Shown here: positions 16,202 to 25,259 of the stretch, piece by piece | Position numbering within the stretch: the stretch's first letter is position 1 | Layout of the letters: the number at the start of each line of letters is the position of its first letter | Assembly (NCBI GenBank): GCA_031272485.1 | Contig: JAISTV010000001.1 | Coordinates: 1 to 64,000 of the forward strand | Reading direction: 5' to 3' | Source of the DNA: Eubacteriales Family XIII. Incertae Sedis bacterium | GTDB taxonomy: Bacteria > Bacillota > Clostridia > Peptostreptococcales > Anaerovoracaceae | Length of the DNA: 64,000 bases | Notes under the pieces: generated by a model | Databases searched by the model: none | The model's input: only the letters and a program-made list of their open reading frames with translations | What the model was told of the DNA's origin: nothing | Position numbers and translations under genes: made by a program

Positions 16202-17414
16202 AGAACTGAACTGGAAACGCAACGTCACCCTCTACCTCTTCGGGCAGGGGGTGTCTCTTATCGGGACGGGGCTGGTAAGCTTCGCAATCATGTGGTACGT
16301 GACGCTGGACACGAACTCCGGCGTGGTGCTCACGCTGTACACGGCGGCCATCTCGCTGCCGGCGGTGTTCATCACGCCTTTCGCGGGGGTGTGGGCGGAC
16401 CGGTTCAGCCGCAAGGCGCTCATAAATATCGCGGACGGGAGCATAGCGGTGGTCACGCTGGGGATTGCGTTTCTCTTCTCGCAGGGTATGGCGAGTATAG
16501 GGGCGCTTCTGGCGTGCAGCGTAATCCGTTCGCTGGGACAGGGCACGCAGATGCCGGCGGAGAGCGCGGTCATTCCGCAGATTGTGCCGGAGCACGCGCT
16601 CATGCGGGTGAACGGAATCAACAGCTCCATCCAGTCGTTTTCCATGCTTGCCTCGCCGCTCATGGCGGCCGGGCTGCTTTCCGTGGCGCCCATTCAGGTG
16701 ATTCTGTATATCGACGTGGTTACGGCGGCGGTGGGCATAGGGATATTGGTGTTCTTCGTCAAGGTGCCGCGGCTCGAAGGCGTTGCCTCCTCACAGGGAA
16801 AGCAGGCGGGTGGCTACCGGCGGGAGATACTGGCGGGGCTTTCCTACATCCGCGCGCACGGCTATGTGAAGCACATCTTCCTGTTTGCGGCGGCCTTCTT
16901 CGTGTTCCTCACGCCCGCGGCCATGCTCACGCCGCTGCAGGTCATTCGCGACTTTGGCGACGAGTACTGGAAGCTCATGGCCATAGAGGTGGTCTTCTCG
17001 GCGGGCATGCTGCTCGGCGGCATCCTGATTTCCGTCTGGGGCGGGTTTAAGAGCAAGTCGCTTACAGCCGCGGTGGGCGCGGCGTTTGTAGGACTGACGG
17101 GGGTCGGTCTGGGCATCACGGGGCACTTCTTCGTCTACCTTTCCGTCATGGCGGTCATGGGTATAGCCGTGCCGCTCATCAACGCCCCCATCCAGACCAT
17201 CCTGCAGGCGCGCGTGGACGAGGCGTACATGGGCCGCGTTTTCTCGGTCATGACCATCATCTCCGGCACCGTCATGCCCCTGTCCATGATAGCCTTTGGC
17301 CCGCTGGCGGACCTGATTGCCATAGACTATCTGCTGATAGCCGCCGGCGTCGGCACCGTCTTCCTCGGCGCAGGCTTCCTGTTAGACAAGGTCGTGCGCC
17401 AGGCCGGGCAATAA
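16176..17414 (+). CDS. Major facilitator superfamily exporter (EntS/macrolide-efflux type)
   Basis: A 412-residue MFS protein with about 12 hydrophobic segments and the MFS loop motif GVWADRFSRKALINIAD between spans 2 and 3. The pattern PAVFITPFAGVWADR and the paired QIVPEHALMRVNGINSSIQ are typical of the MFS_3 family that includes EntS and macrolide-efflux proteins. Substrate is unknown. The likely start is TTG at 16176 or 16185, inside the end of argH, since no ATG is available before the first membrane span; no convincing ribosome site is seen. Being downstream of argGH it may share their transcript, though a role in arginine export is only speculation. Confidence 0.8.
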   Translation: MNRLETKNKELNWKRNVTLYLFGQGVSLIGTGLVSFAIMWYVTLDTNSGVVLTLYTAAISLPAVFITPFAGVWADRFSRKALINIADGSIAVVTLGIAFLFSQGMASIGALLACSVIRSLGQGTQMPAESAVIPQIVPEHALMRVNGINSSIQSFSMLASPLMAAGLLSVAPIQVILYIDVVTAAVGIGILVFFVKVPRLEGVASSQGKQAGGYRREILAGLSYIRAHGYVKHIFLFAAAFFVFLTPAAMLTPLQVIRDFGDEYWKLMAIEVVFSAGMLLGGILISVWGGFKSKSLTAAVGAAFVGLTGVGLGITGHFFVYLSVMAVMGIAVPLINAPIQTILQARVDEAYMGRVFSVMTIISGTVMPLSMIAFGPLADLIAIDYLLIAAGVGTVFLGAGFLLDKVVRQAGQ

Positions 17415-17473
17415 TGTGTGAAGGCTTGTGAACATATCGTCACATAAAAACCATATTAGGGGCGCACTGCCTA

Positions 17474-17482
17474 TGCTATAAT
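17474..17482 (+). promoter_or_regulatory. Extended -10 promoter of murB, apparently leaderless
   Basis: TGC-TATAAT ends six bases before the murB ATG and there is no Shine–Dalgarno sequence, so transcription should begin at the ATG itself. Confidence 0.6.
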
Positions 17483-17488
17483 TTACCC

Positions 17489-18442
17489 ATGGATTTTTCC
17501 GCTGACAGACAGCCTATCGCAGGCAGACTTCAGGCGCTTTTGGGGGCGCAAAATGTAAAGGCAGGCGAACTTATGTCCGCGCATACCACCTTCAAGGTGG
17601 GCGGGCCCGCAGACCTCTTCCTCACGCCGGAATCCGAAGAAGCGCTGATCGCCGCGGTCCATCTTTTGGGCGCGGAGGGCATTCCGTTTTTCGTACTGGG
17701 AAACGGGAGCAATGTTCTGGTTCGGGACGGGGGCATTCGCGGGGCGGTGCTCTGTGTCGGGCAGGCGCTGGGCGGAATCCGCACGGAAGGCAGCGAGATT
17801 ACCGCGGGTGCGGGCGAGCTGCTCGTGAGCCTTTCACACGCCGCGGCGAAGGCAGGCCTTACGGGGCTGGAGTTCGCGAGCGGCATCCCTGGATCGGTGG
17901 GCGGCGCACTGTACATGAATGCGGGCGCGTACGACGGGGAGATGAGAGATGTGGTCATATCCGCGCGCGTGTATGATCCGGCGGCGCAGGCAGTGCGACA
18001 GGTGCAGCCGGAGGAGATGGCGCTCGGTTATCGCAGCAGCCGCTTTCAGGCAGGGGATCTGCTGATTCTGTCCGTCACCGTCCGGCTTACGCCGGGCAGC
18101 GAGGAACAGATTCGTGAAAAGATGCGGCAGCTTATGGAGAAACGCAATGCCAAACAGCCGGTGAACATGGCAAGCGCAGGCAGCTTCTTCAAACGCCCGC
18201 CCGGTCAGTATGCCGGGGCGCTCATAGAGCAGGCGGGTATGAAGGGCTACCGCGTGGGAGGCGCCATGGTCTCGGACAAGCACGCGGGGTTTGTGGTAAA
18301 CACAGGCGGTGCGACGGCAGCGGATGTCCTGGCGGTCATGCAGGCCGTGCAGGAAAGAGTGAGGGAAACAAGCGGGCATTGGCTCATGCCGGAACCCGCC
18401 ATAATCGGAGAGGATCATTTTGCAGACGGAAACGAAAATTGA
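17489..18442 (+). CDS. murB: UDP-N-acetylenolpyruvoylglucosamine reductase MurB
   Basis: MurB (317 residues) is the FAD enzyme that reduces UDP-GlcNAc-enolpyruvate to UDP-MurNAc in peptidoglycan synthesis. FAD-binding motifs are HTTFKVGGPADLFLTP, LGNGSNVLVRDGGIRG, and GLEFASGIPGSVGGALYMNAGAY. The active-site Ser is in NMASAGSFFKRP (type II MurB spacing), and the C-terminal Glu lies in WLMPEPAIIGE. It is the first gene of a conserved Firmicute cluster with rapZ, yvcK and whiA. The mRNA may be leaderless. Confidence 0.96.
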   Translation: MDFSADRQPIAGRLQALLGAQNVKAGELMSAHTTFKVGGPADLFLTPESEEALIAAVHLLGAEGIPFFVLGNGSNVLVRDGGIRGAVLCVGQALGGIRTEGSEITAGAGELLVSLSHAAAKAGLTGLEFASGIPGSVGGALYMNAGAYDGEMRDVVISARVYDPAAQAVRQVQPEEMALGYRSSRFQAGDLLILSVTVRLTPGSEEQIREKMRQLMEKRNAKQPVNMASAGSFFKRPPGQYAGALIEQAGMKGYRVGGAMVSDKHAGFVVNTGGATAADVLAVMQAVQERVRETSGHWLMPEPAIIGEDHFADGNEN

Positions 18443-19199
18443 ATTCATGGTGAACAACCGGAAGTACAGCCTGATTTCGGATTTGCATACACATACCGTT
18501 TACAGCCACGGGAAGGGCAGTATAGAAGACAACGTGGTAGCGGCCATAGGCAAGGGCCTGAAGACCATTGGCATATCCGACCACGGCCCCAGCCATCTGG
18601 GCTTCGGGATGAGCCGGAAGGACATTCCGAAAATGCGTTCGGAGATCGAGGCGCTGCGCGACAAGTATCCGGAGATAGAGATTCTGTACGGGATTGAGGC
18701 GAACATAGTCAACAAGAACGGGGATCTGGATATCAAGCCGGCCGAGTTCGCGCTGTTTGACTACGTCATGGCAGGCTACCACTACGGCGCCATAGGGCGC
18801 AACCCGGTGGGGACCATGTTTAACGCGGCGCACAACCTGATCGAGTACCGGACGGGGCGCGAGCCGAAGCGGCTGATTCGCCACAACACGGACTACGTGG
18901 TGAGCGCGCTACTAAAGAACGACGTGAAGGTGCTCACGCATCCGGGCGATAAGGCGCCCATGGACCTGCTGGAGATAGCCATAGTCTGCGCCAAGACCGA
19001 CACGCTGGTGGAAATCAACACGCATCATATGTCGCTTTCCGCGCAGGACATAACGACCATGGCCCTGGCGGACGTGAAGTTTATCATAGGCAGCGACGCG
19101 CACAAGCCGGGCCGCGTGGGAGATTTCGTGGCAGGCGTGAATGTGCTGCTCGACGCCGGGCTGGATCTGGACCGGGTCGTAAACCTGCGCGTGGAGTAG
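18420..19199 (+). CDS. PHP-domain phosphoesterase
   Basis: A 259-residue PHP-family metal-dependent phosphoesterase. The N-terminal metal motif is DLHTHTVYSHGKGSIEDN, further ligands lie in GISDHGP, GIEANI and LTHPGDKAP, and the last Asp/His are in IGSDAHKP. Such proteins include histidinol phosphatase-like and YcdX-type enzymes; the substrate here is unknown. A TTG at 18420 with GGAGAGG upstream fits better than the internal ATG at 18447, and overlaps the end of murB by 23 bases. This PHP gene is a regular member of the murB–rapZ–yvcK–whiA cluster in Clostridia. Confidence 0.85.
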   Translation: MQTETKIEFMVNNRKYSLISDLHTHTVYSHGKGSIEDNVVAAIGKGLKTIGISDHGPSHLGFGMSRKDIPKMRSEIEALRDKYPEIEILYGIEANIVNKNGDLDIKPAEFALFDYVMAGYHYGAIGRNPVGTMFNAAHNLIEYRTGREPKRLIRHNTDYVVSALLKNDVKVLTHPGDKAPMDLLEIAIVCAKTDTLVEINTHHMSLSAQDITTMALADVKFIIGSDAHKPGRVGDFVAGVNVLLDAGLDLDRVVNLRVE

Positions 19200-19223
19200 C
19201 GCTTAAGCGAAGGCGGGGAACGT

Positions 19224-20075
19224 ATGGAGATTATGATTATCACGGGGCTGTCCGGCGCGGGCAAGAGCCAGGCGGCCGACTATTTCGAGGACAACGGGTA
19301 CTATTGCATAGACAACCTGCCGCCCTCGCTCATCCACAGCTTTCTCGACCTCATCCGGCGCGGCGGCCATCCGGTGGACAAGGCGGCCTTCGTCATAGAC
19401 ATCCGCGGCGCGGAATTCCTCAGCCAGCTGAAAGAGAACCTGGAGCTCCTCAAGAAAGAGGGCAATTTCTACCGTATTCTGTTCCTCGACGCCGGCGACG
19501 ACGTGCTTCTGCGCCGGTACAACGAGTCCCGCCGGGCGCATCCGCTGGCACACGGGATTACCAACGCCGAGGCGCTGGCCAGCGAGCGGCGGACGCTGGC
19601 GCCCATCAAGAAGATGGCGGACCTGCATCTGGACACTTCCCGGCTGAACAACGCGCAGCTTGTAAGTTCGCTCGCGCATCTGCTCGGCGACGGGTCAAGT
19701 GCGGAGACGTTCAAGGTTATCATCCAATCGTTCGGCTACAAGTATGGCATGCCGGACGAGGCGGATCTTATTTTCGACATGCGGTTCATACCGAACCCGT
19801 TTTACGTGGACAGCCTGAAGAAGCTCACCGGAAACAGCAAGAAGGTGCGGGACTACGTCATGCGCGCGCCGGAGGCCAAGGTGTTTCTGGAGGAGGTCAT
19901 AGGACTGTTCGAGACGCTCAAACCGGCGTACATCCGTGAGGGGAAGAACAGCCTGAATATAGCGTTCGGCTGTACGGGCGGGCAGCACCGTTCCGTGGCA
20001 GTAGCCAATGTGTTCTTCGAGCGGCTTAAGGAAGCCGGCGAGGACGTCGTGCTGCGGCACCGGGAGGTGAAGTAG
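19224..20075 (+). CDS. rapZ: RNase adapter / nucleotide-binding protein RapZ
   Basis: RapZ/YvcJ family (283 residues). The N-terminal P-loop is ITGLSGAGKSQAADYFED followed by the diagnostic CIDNLPPSLI. The C-terminal domain has FGYKYGMPDEADLIFDMRFIPNP and the basic FGCTGGQHRSVAVA motif. In E. coli RapZ guides RNase E to GlmZ and senses glucosamine-6-phosphate. In Gram-positives the homologue YvcJ binds GTP/ATP with less defined roles. It is followed after one base by yvcK. Confidence 0.95.
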   Translation: MEIMIITGLSGAGKSQAADYFEDNGYYCIDNLPPSLIHSFLDLIRRGGHPVDKAAFVIDIRGAEFLSQLKENLELLKKEGNFYRILFLDAGDDVLLRRYNESRRAHPLAHGITNAEALASERRTLAPIKKMADLHLDTSRLNNAQLVSSLAHLLGDGSSAETFKVIIQSFGYKYGMPDEADLIFDMRFIPNPFYVDSLKKLTGNSKKVRDYVMRAPEAKVFLEEVIGLFETLKPAYIREGKNSLNIAFGCTGGQHRSVAVANVFFERLKEAGEDVVLRHREVK

Positions 20076-20076
20076 C

Positions 20077-21045
20077 TTGCCGGGGATTACGGTCATAGGC
20101 GGCGGTACGGGACTCTCCGTACTGCTTCGCGGGATTAAGAATATTTCGGATAAGGAACTGACGGCCATCGTGTCCGTGGCGGACGACGGCGGGAGCAGCG
20201 GGATTCTGCGCGAGGATCTGGGGATGCTGCCGCCGGGCGACATCCGCAGCTGCCTGCTGGCGCTGGCCAGCGAAGAAGAAGGGATGCGGGAGATTCTCGC
20301 GTACCGCTTTTCCGGCGGCAGGCTCGACGGGCAGAACGTGGGGAACCTGCTGATCGCGGCGGCGTCGGAGATTTACGGCGGCTTTCAGAAGGGCCTCGAA
20401 CGCGTGAGCGACATCCTCAAGGTGCGCGGCAAGGTGGTGCCCGTCTGCCCGGAGAAAATGGTGCTGTGCGCGGAGCTGGACAACGGCAATATCGTGGTAG
20501 GCGAATCGCAGATTCCGCGGGTGGCGCTGCGCGAGGGCTCGGCCATCCGCGACGTGTTCCTGGAGTCGGGCGCCTGCCGGATTTCGGACGGGGCGCGCAA
20601 GGCTATCCGCGAGGCGGACATAGTGATTATCGGGCCCGGGAGCCTGTATACGAGCATCATCCCGAACTTCCTCACGGACGGCCTGGCGCAGGAGCTGAGT
20701 AGGAGTGAAGCGATGAAGTTCTTCATTGGCAACGTCATGACACAGCCCGGGGAGACGGACGGGATGAGCGTGGCGGACCATGTGCGGGTGCTGACACGGT
20801 ACGCGGAGGGCGTGCGGATTCAGTGCGTGCTTGCGAACAACGTGCGGCTGCCGGAAGACGTGCTGCGCAAGTACACGGAGGACGGCGCGGCGCAGCTCCT
20901 GCCCACGGACGAGGACCGCGACTATCTCGCCGCGGCGGGGATAGAGCTGGTCGAGGGGGCTTTCATCGAATCGTTCAAGGGGTACATCCGGCACGACGCG
21001 GCGCGGGTGGCGGAGGCGATTTCGTGTCGTTTTCGTCAGAAGTAA
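20077..21045 (+). CDS. yvcK: Gluconeogenesis factor YvcK (GlmR/CofD-like)
   Basis: YvcK (322 residues) has the CofD/YvcK fold that binds UDP-sugars and, in Bacillus, steers carbon to GlmS and cell-wall precursors. Motifs are VIGGGTGLSVLLRGIK at the N-terminus, VSVADDGGSSGILREDLG and GPGSLYTSIIPNFL. The start is TTG, supported by GGGAGG about nine bases upstream; it lies one base after the rapZ stop. The gene is overlapped at its end by whiA. Confidence 0.95.
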   Translation: MPGITVIGGGTGLSVLLRGIKNISDKELTAIVSVADDGGSSGILREDLGMLPPGDIRSCLLALASEEEGMREILAYRFSGGRLDGQNVGNLLIAAASEIYGGFQKGLERVSDILKVRGKVVPVCPEKMVLCAELDNGNIVVGESQIPRVALREGSAIRDVFLESGACRISDGARKAIREADIVIIGPGSLYTSIIPNFLTDGLAQELSRSEAMKFFIGNVMTQPGETDGMSVADHVRVLTRYAEGVRIQCVLANNVRLPEDVLRKYTEDGAAQLLPTDEDRDYLAAAGIELVEGAFIESFKGYIRHDAARVAEAISCRFRQK

Positions 21046-21965
21046 AGAGCGAGCTCGCGCGTACCGCCTTCGGGAAGAGCTGCTGCGCGTCCGCGGAGCT
21101 GGCGGGAATCATCCGGTCCTGCGGGGCCATACACATAGAAGGAAAAGGCGACCTCGGGGTGCGTCTGGTGACCGAGAACGCGGCGGTGGCGCGGCGGATT
21201 AAGACGCTGCTCTCGGAGCGGTTTTCCGCCGACGCGAGTCTGCTGGTCGGGGAACACTCGTTTGCGCGCGGGCGGCGGGCCTATGCGCTGCACCTGAGCG
21301 GCAAGCGGGGCGGGAACCGGATTCTGCGCGAGACGGACATAGTGAAGCCTGCCGGGAGCCGGCGGCACATGGAGGAGGGTCTCTCCGAGCGGTTCTTCCG
21401 CAAGAAGTGCTGCCGCAAGGCGTTGCTGCGCGGGCTGTTTCTGGGCGCGGGTACGGTGAGCGACCCGAAGAGCGGCTATAACCTGGAGCTGGTGTTCGCG
21501 GACGAGGCCACGGCGGCCTCCGCGCGGAAGCTGTTCGGCAGCTTCACGGATCTGAAGGCGGGCGTGCGCCAAAGGCGCGGGCGCATCGTGGTGTACCTCA
21601 AGGATTCCGAGCAGATTAAAGACGTGCTGACCATCATGGGCGCGCACGCCAAGCTCCTGGCGTTCGAGGACGTGCGCCTCATGAAGGAACTGCGCGGGCG
21701 CACAAACCGCGTGAACAATTGCGAGCTGGCCAACGTGGACCGCGCGCTGGCTACCTCTTCGCGCGAACTGGATGCCATACAGAGCATCCGCCGCCGCAAC
21801 CTCCTCGACGAACTGCCGTCGGGTCTCCTCGACACCGCCCTGATACGCTTAGACCACCCGGACGCCACCCTCGCGGAGCTGGGCGCCCTGCACACCCCGC
21901 CCATAGGCAAGTCCGCCGTGAGCGCACGAATGAAGCGAATCGAAAAATTCGCGGAGGAAGGGTAA
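21024..21965 (+). CDS. whiA: DNA-binding protein WhiA
   Basis: WhiA (313 residues) combines an N-terminal LAGLIDADG-type homing-endonuclease fold without nuclease activity with a C-terminal helix-turn-helix. The start is GTG 21024 (VSFSSEVKSELAR), preceded by GGAGG seven bases upstream and overlapping yvcK by 22 bases; longer readings run through yvcK in another frame. KCCRKALLRGLFLGAGTVSDPKSGYNLEL matches the endonuclease-fold core, and NRVNNCELANVDRAL with PSGLLDTALIRLDHPDATLAELG is the HTH region. In Actinobacteria it controls sporulation; in Firmicutes it affects division and chromosome segregation. Confidence 0.95.
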   Translation: MSFSSEVKSELARTAFGKSCCASAELAGIIRSCGAIHIEGKGDLGVRLVTENAAVARRIKTLLSERFSADASLLVGEHSFARGRRAYALHLSGKRGGNRILRETDIVKPAGSRRHMEEGLSERFFRKKCCRKALLRGLFLGAGTVSDPKSGYNLELVFADEATAASARKLFGSFTDLKAGVRQRRGRIVVYLKDSEQIKDVLTIMGAHAKLLAFEDVRLMKELRGRTNRVNNCELANVDRALATSSRELDAIQSIRRRNLLDELPSGLLDTALIRLDHPDATLAELGALHTPPIGKSAVSARMKRIEKFAEEG

Positions 21966-21980
21966 GGCGCGGGCTAAGTA

Positions 21981-22562
21981 TTAATCGTCTTCGTAGGGGT
22001 CGCGGTAGTCTTCGTCGTCTTCTTCGTCGTCGTAGGCGCTTTCCAGCGCGGAGAGGGGCATGATGTATTCGTCTATGGTGTAGCTTAACGCGTCGGAGAA
22101 GTCGAAGCGGTATTCGTTGTCCGTGAGGTTTTCGGAGCGGGCGAGGGATATGGCCTCGCAGACGGGAACCACGAGCGGGGCACTGTCTTCCGCGCCTACC
22201 GGGTGCGCCGTTACCTCGCTGTCGAAGAGGTACCAGTTGCGGAACCGTACGAATTCCTCGCCGTATACCTGGCGGTTTCCTTCCGCGTCCAGCGTGGCCG
22301 CGAGGCCCGAGAGGGTGCGTCCTATGGTGTCCAGAAGCGAGTAGAGCTCGTGCTGGGTGTCCGGCGCCACGCGGAGCAGCTCCTCGAAGTAGCCGTCCGT
22401 GAGCTCCTGCAGGGTGTCCTGTTCTACCTCCTCGAAGAACTGCAGGAAGGCGTCCTGCGATATGTCCTCCTCGGACTCAACCAGTTCCGCGTACTGTTCG
22501 AAGTACGCGAGGTCCCCCACCGATTCGAGTTCCAACAGTTCGAGAAGATCATCGTAATCCAT
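21981..22562 (-). CDS. Acidic protein of unknown function
   Basis: I do not recognise this 193-residue protein. It is strongly acidic, beginning MDYDDLLELLELES and ending in a tail of Asp and Glu (residues ~175–193). No signal peptide or membrane segment is visible, so it is probably cytoplasmic and largely helical at the N-terminus. It begins one base after the murI stop on the same strand, so it probably depends on murI transcription. It converges on whiA with only 15 bases between them and no visible terminator. Confidence 0.7.
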   Translation of the reverse strand: MDYDDLLELLELESVGDLAYFEQYAELVESEEDISQDAFLQFFEEVEQDTLQELTDGYFEELLRVAPDTQHELYSLLDTIGRTLSGLAATLDAEGNRQVYGEEFVRFRNWYLFDSEVTAHPVGAEDSAPLVVPVCEAISLARSENLTDNEYRFDFSDALSYTIDEYIMPLSALESAYDDEEDDEDYRDPYEDD

Positions 22563-22563
22563 A

Positions 22564-23382
22564 TTACTTGAGTCCCTCCAGTTCCAGATTCTTAAAGGCG
22601 ATAGCGAATTCGCTGCTTTGGAAAATCCGGTTAATCATATTCAGGAAGTTCTCGGACAGGTCACTGGCGTAAAAGATGTGTTCCCCCTGCGGCTCTTCGG
22701 CGAAGCTTTCCGTAGCGGAGAGCGTATCCATGATGCTCGTGAGCACCTGTTCCGACGGGTCTACTATGGTGAGATCCGGGTAGAGCTTGGTTATGTTGCG
22801 ACGGATAAGCGGGTAGTGCGTGCATCCGAGCACGAGGGTGTCAATTCTGTTGTAGCCGATGAAATGGTCGAGGTAGTACTGTATGGTCAGGTCCATGATT
22901 TCGTTCTGTATGATGCCTTCCTCGATGAGCGGCACGAACGCCGGGCAGGGCGTGCCGTAGATGTCGAGCCTGGGGTTGAACTTGAGAATCTTCTTGTAGT
23001 AGGCACCGCTGGCTATGGTCACCTTGGTTCCGATAATCCCCACCTTGTTCTCCGGCGTGCAGTTCTCCGCCACGTAGCGCGCGGCCGGCGAGATGATGCC
23101 GAGGATGGGAATCTGCGGATGCCGCGCCCGCAGGTCCTCGAGGCAGGTGGAGCTCACCGTGTTGCACGGGACCACAATCATCTTCACGTCTTTGGACGCC
23201 AGGAAGTCCGTAATCTGATAGCTGAAACTGCGGATGGTCTGCACCGCCTTGCTGCCGTAGGGCGTGCGCGCGGTGTCGCCAAAATAGACGATGCGCTCCT
23301 TGGGCAGCGCCTGCATAAGGTAGGGAACGGCCGTGAGTCCCCCTAAGCCCGAGTCAAAAAATCCGATTGGTCGATTATCCAC
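22564..23382 (-). CDS. murI: Glutamate racemase
   Basis: MurI (272 residues) makes D-glutamate for peptidoglycan. The paired catalytic Cys are visible in VVPCNTVSSTCLED and LVLGCTHYPLI. IGFFDSGLGGLTAV is the N-terminal substrate-binding motif, and FGDTARTPYGSK is also conserved. The start is GTG with GGTGAG four to five bases upstream. The gene diverges from pepF across a 77-base gap. Confidence 0.95.
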   Translation of the reverse strand: MDNRPIGFFDSGLGGLTAVPYLMQALPKERIVYFGDTARTPYGSKAVQTIRSFSYQITDFLASKDVKMIVVPCNTVSSTCLEDLRARHPQIPILGIISPAARYVAENCTPENKVGIIGTKVTIASGAYYKKILKFNPRLDIYGTPCPAFVPLIEEGIIQNEIMDLTIQYYLDHFIGYNRIDTLVLGCTHYPLIRRNITKLYPDLTIVDPSEQVLTSIMDTLSATESFAEEPQGEHIFYASDLSENFLNMINRIFQSSEFAIAFKNLELEGLK

Positions 23383-23393
23383 ATTCTCACCTA

Positions 23394-23402
23394 TGATATA
23401 CT
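23394..23402 (+). promoter_or_regulatory. Extended -10 promoter of pepF
   Basis: TGA-TATACT forms an extended -10 element about 57 bases before the pepF ATG, giving a leader near 50 bases that includes a small ACCC/GGGT hairpin. Confidence 0.45.
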
Positions 23403-23459
23403 CTTACTGATAGCAAAATAATAAACCCTTTTCGGGTAGGTCGCAAGTGCGGAGGGGAC

Positions 23460-25247
23460 ATGACGAAACAGAGAAGCGAGATAGCAAGCAAATACAAATG
23501 GAACATGCGTGCCATGTACAAGGATCAGGCGGAATGGGAGGCGGATTATGCCCGCGCCCTGACGCTGGCGGAGGACTACGGAAAGTTCTCCGGCAAGCTG
23601 GGCCAGGATGCCAAAACCCTGCTCGCGGCGTTCAAGGCCGCCGATGCCGTCTGGCAGGTCACGGAGAAGGTCTTTGTCTACGCCCGGATGCGGCGCGACG
23701 AGGACAACCGCGTGGCGAAATACCAGGTCCTGTCGGACCGTGCGCAGGCCCTCATTGCCAAGGTGGGTGCGGCGCTCTCGTTTTTCACGCCGGAGTTTCT
23801 GGCCATCCCCCGAAAGAAGCTCGACGAGTTTATGACCACGGGCAAGGGGCTCAAGCAGTACGCCTACACGGTCCAGGTCCTGCTGCGCGAGAAGGCGCAC
23901 GTCCTGAAGAAGGACCAGGAGCATCTCATGGCGCAGCTCGGTGAGGTCCTGGGCAGCACCAATGAAGTGTTTAGCATGTTTAATAATGCCGACCTCCGCT
24001 TCGGGAACATAAAGGACGAGAAGGGGGTGAGCACGGAGCTCACGCACGGCAACTACATACGGTTTATGGAGTCGCCCAACCGGTTCGTGCGCCGCAGCGC
24101 GTACGAGAAGATGTACGCGGCCTACGGGGCGCACATCAACACGCTGGCGGTGAACTACGCCTACAACACCAAGGTGGACGTGGTGACCTCGCGGATTCGC
24201 GGCTACAAGAGCAGCCTCGTGCGGGCGCTGTCCGCGGACAACGTGCCCGAGTCCGTCTACGACAACCTGATCAGGATCGTGAACGAAAATCTGGGGAGCC
24301 TGCACCGCTATATGGATCTGCGTCGGCGGATTCTGAAGGTCGGCAAGCTCAAGATGTACGACGTATACGTCCCGCTGTATTCGCTCAAGAAGGACAAGAC
24401 GGACTTTTCGCAGGCTGTGAAGCTCATGAAGCAGGGGCTGGCGCCGCTTGGCAAGGAGTACATTTCCCGGCTGTCGGACGGCGTGAAGGCCGGCTGGATA
24501 GACGTCTTCGAAAACGTGGGCAAGACCAGCGGCGCGTACTCCTTCGGGAGCTACGACTCCATGCCGTACGTCCTGATGAACTTCAGCGGCAAGCTCAAGG
24601 ATGTGTTTACGCTCGTCCACGAGATGGGGCATTCCATGCACGCGCTGTACACGCGCGAGACGCAGCCGTTCCGCTACGGGGGTCACTCCATCTTCACGGC
24701 GGAGGTGGCCTCCACGGTGAACGAGAGCCTGCTCATGCACCATCTGCTCGAAACGCGCAAAAGCAAGGCGGAGCAGCGCTACTTTATAAACCTCTACCTC
24801 GAGGAGTTCCGCACCACGCTCTTCCGCCAGACCATGTTCGCGGAGTTCGAGCGCTACACGCACGCGGAGGCGGAGGCGGGCGTGCCGCTTACGGCGGCGG
24901 CCCTGAGCGACGCGTACGGCAAGCTCAACGCCAAGTACTTCGGGCCCTGCGTGGAGACGGACGCGCAGATATCCATGGAGTGGGCGCGCATCCCGCATTT
25001 CTACCGCGCGTTCTACGTCTATAAGTACGCCACTGGCTACTCGGCCGCCACGGCCATAGCGGACCGCATTCTCACCCAGGGCGCGCCGGCCGCGGAAAAG
25101 TACATCCGCTTCCTGAAGACGGGCGAGAGCGCCGACCCCATAGACCTCCTGCAAATCGCGGGCGTGGATATGAGCCGCCCCGAGCCGGTGGAGAACGCCA
25201 TGCAGGTCTTTTCCGGCCTCGTGGACAAGCTGGAGCAGCTGATATAA
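23460..25247 (+). CDS. pepF: Oligoendopeptidase F (M3 metallopeptidase)
   Basis: PepF (595 residues) is a cytoplasmic zinc peptidase that cleaves oligopeptides. The M3 zinc motif HEMGHS (in LVHEMGHSMHALYTRE) and the downstream Glu in FTAEVASTVNE are present. The N-terminal ~190 residues are the helical PepF domain, and the tail includes FYVYKYATGYSAATAIADRIL, a PepF hallmark. Length is normal. GGAGGGG lies six bases before ATG. It is followed closely by the NAD kinase and RluA genes, suggesting one transcript. Confidence 0.95.
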   Translation: MTKQRSEIASKYKWNMRAMYKDQAEWEADYARALTLAEDYGKFSGKLGQDAKTLLAAFKAADAVWQVTEKVFVYARMRRDEDNRVAKYQVLSDRAQALIAKVGAALSFFTPEFLAIPRKKLDEFMTTGKGLKQYAYTVQVLLREKAHVLKKDQEHLMAQLGEVLGSTNEVFSMFNNADLRFGNIKDEKGVSTELTHGNYIRFMESPNRFVRRSAYEKMYAAYGAHINTLAVNYAYNTKVDVVTSRIRGYKSSLVRALSADNVPESVYDNLIRIVNENLGSLHRYMDLRRRILKVGKLKMYDVYVPLYSLKKDKTDFSQAVKLMKQGLAPLGKEYISRLSDGVKAGWIDVFENVGKTSGAYSFGSYDSMPYVLMNFSGKLKDVFTLVHEMGHSMHALYTRETQPFRYGGHSIFTAEVASTVNESLLMHHLLETRKSKAEQRYFINLYLEEFRTTLFRQTMFAEFERYTHAEAEAGVPLTAAALSDAYGKLNAKYFGPCVETDAQISMEWARIPHFYRAFYVYKYATGYSAATAIADRILTQGAPAAEKYIRFLKTGESADPIDLLQIAGVDMSRPEPVENAMQVFSGLVDKLEQLI

Positions 25248-25259
25248 GGAGTGAAGGAC

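Noticed and set aside
17428-17445. TGTGA...TCACA Crp-like site upstream of murB
   Set aside because: The half-sites are separated by eight bases rather than six, and the position is far from the -10 for activation. Treated as chance.
20823-21023. Longer N-terminus for WhiA
   Set aside because: The extension runs through yvcK in another frame and is Ala/Gly/Arg-rich. The GTG at 21024 has GGAGG and matches the family start.
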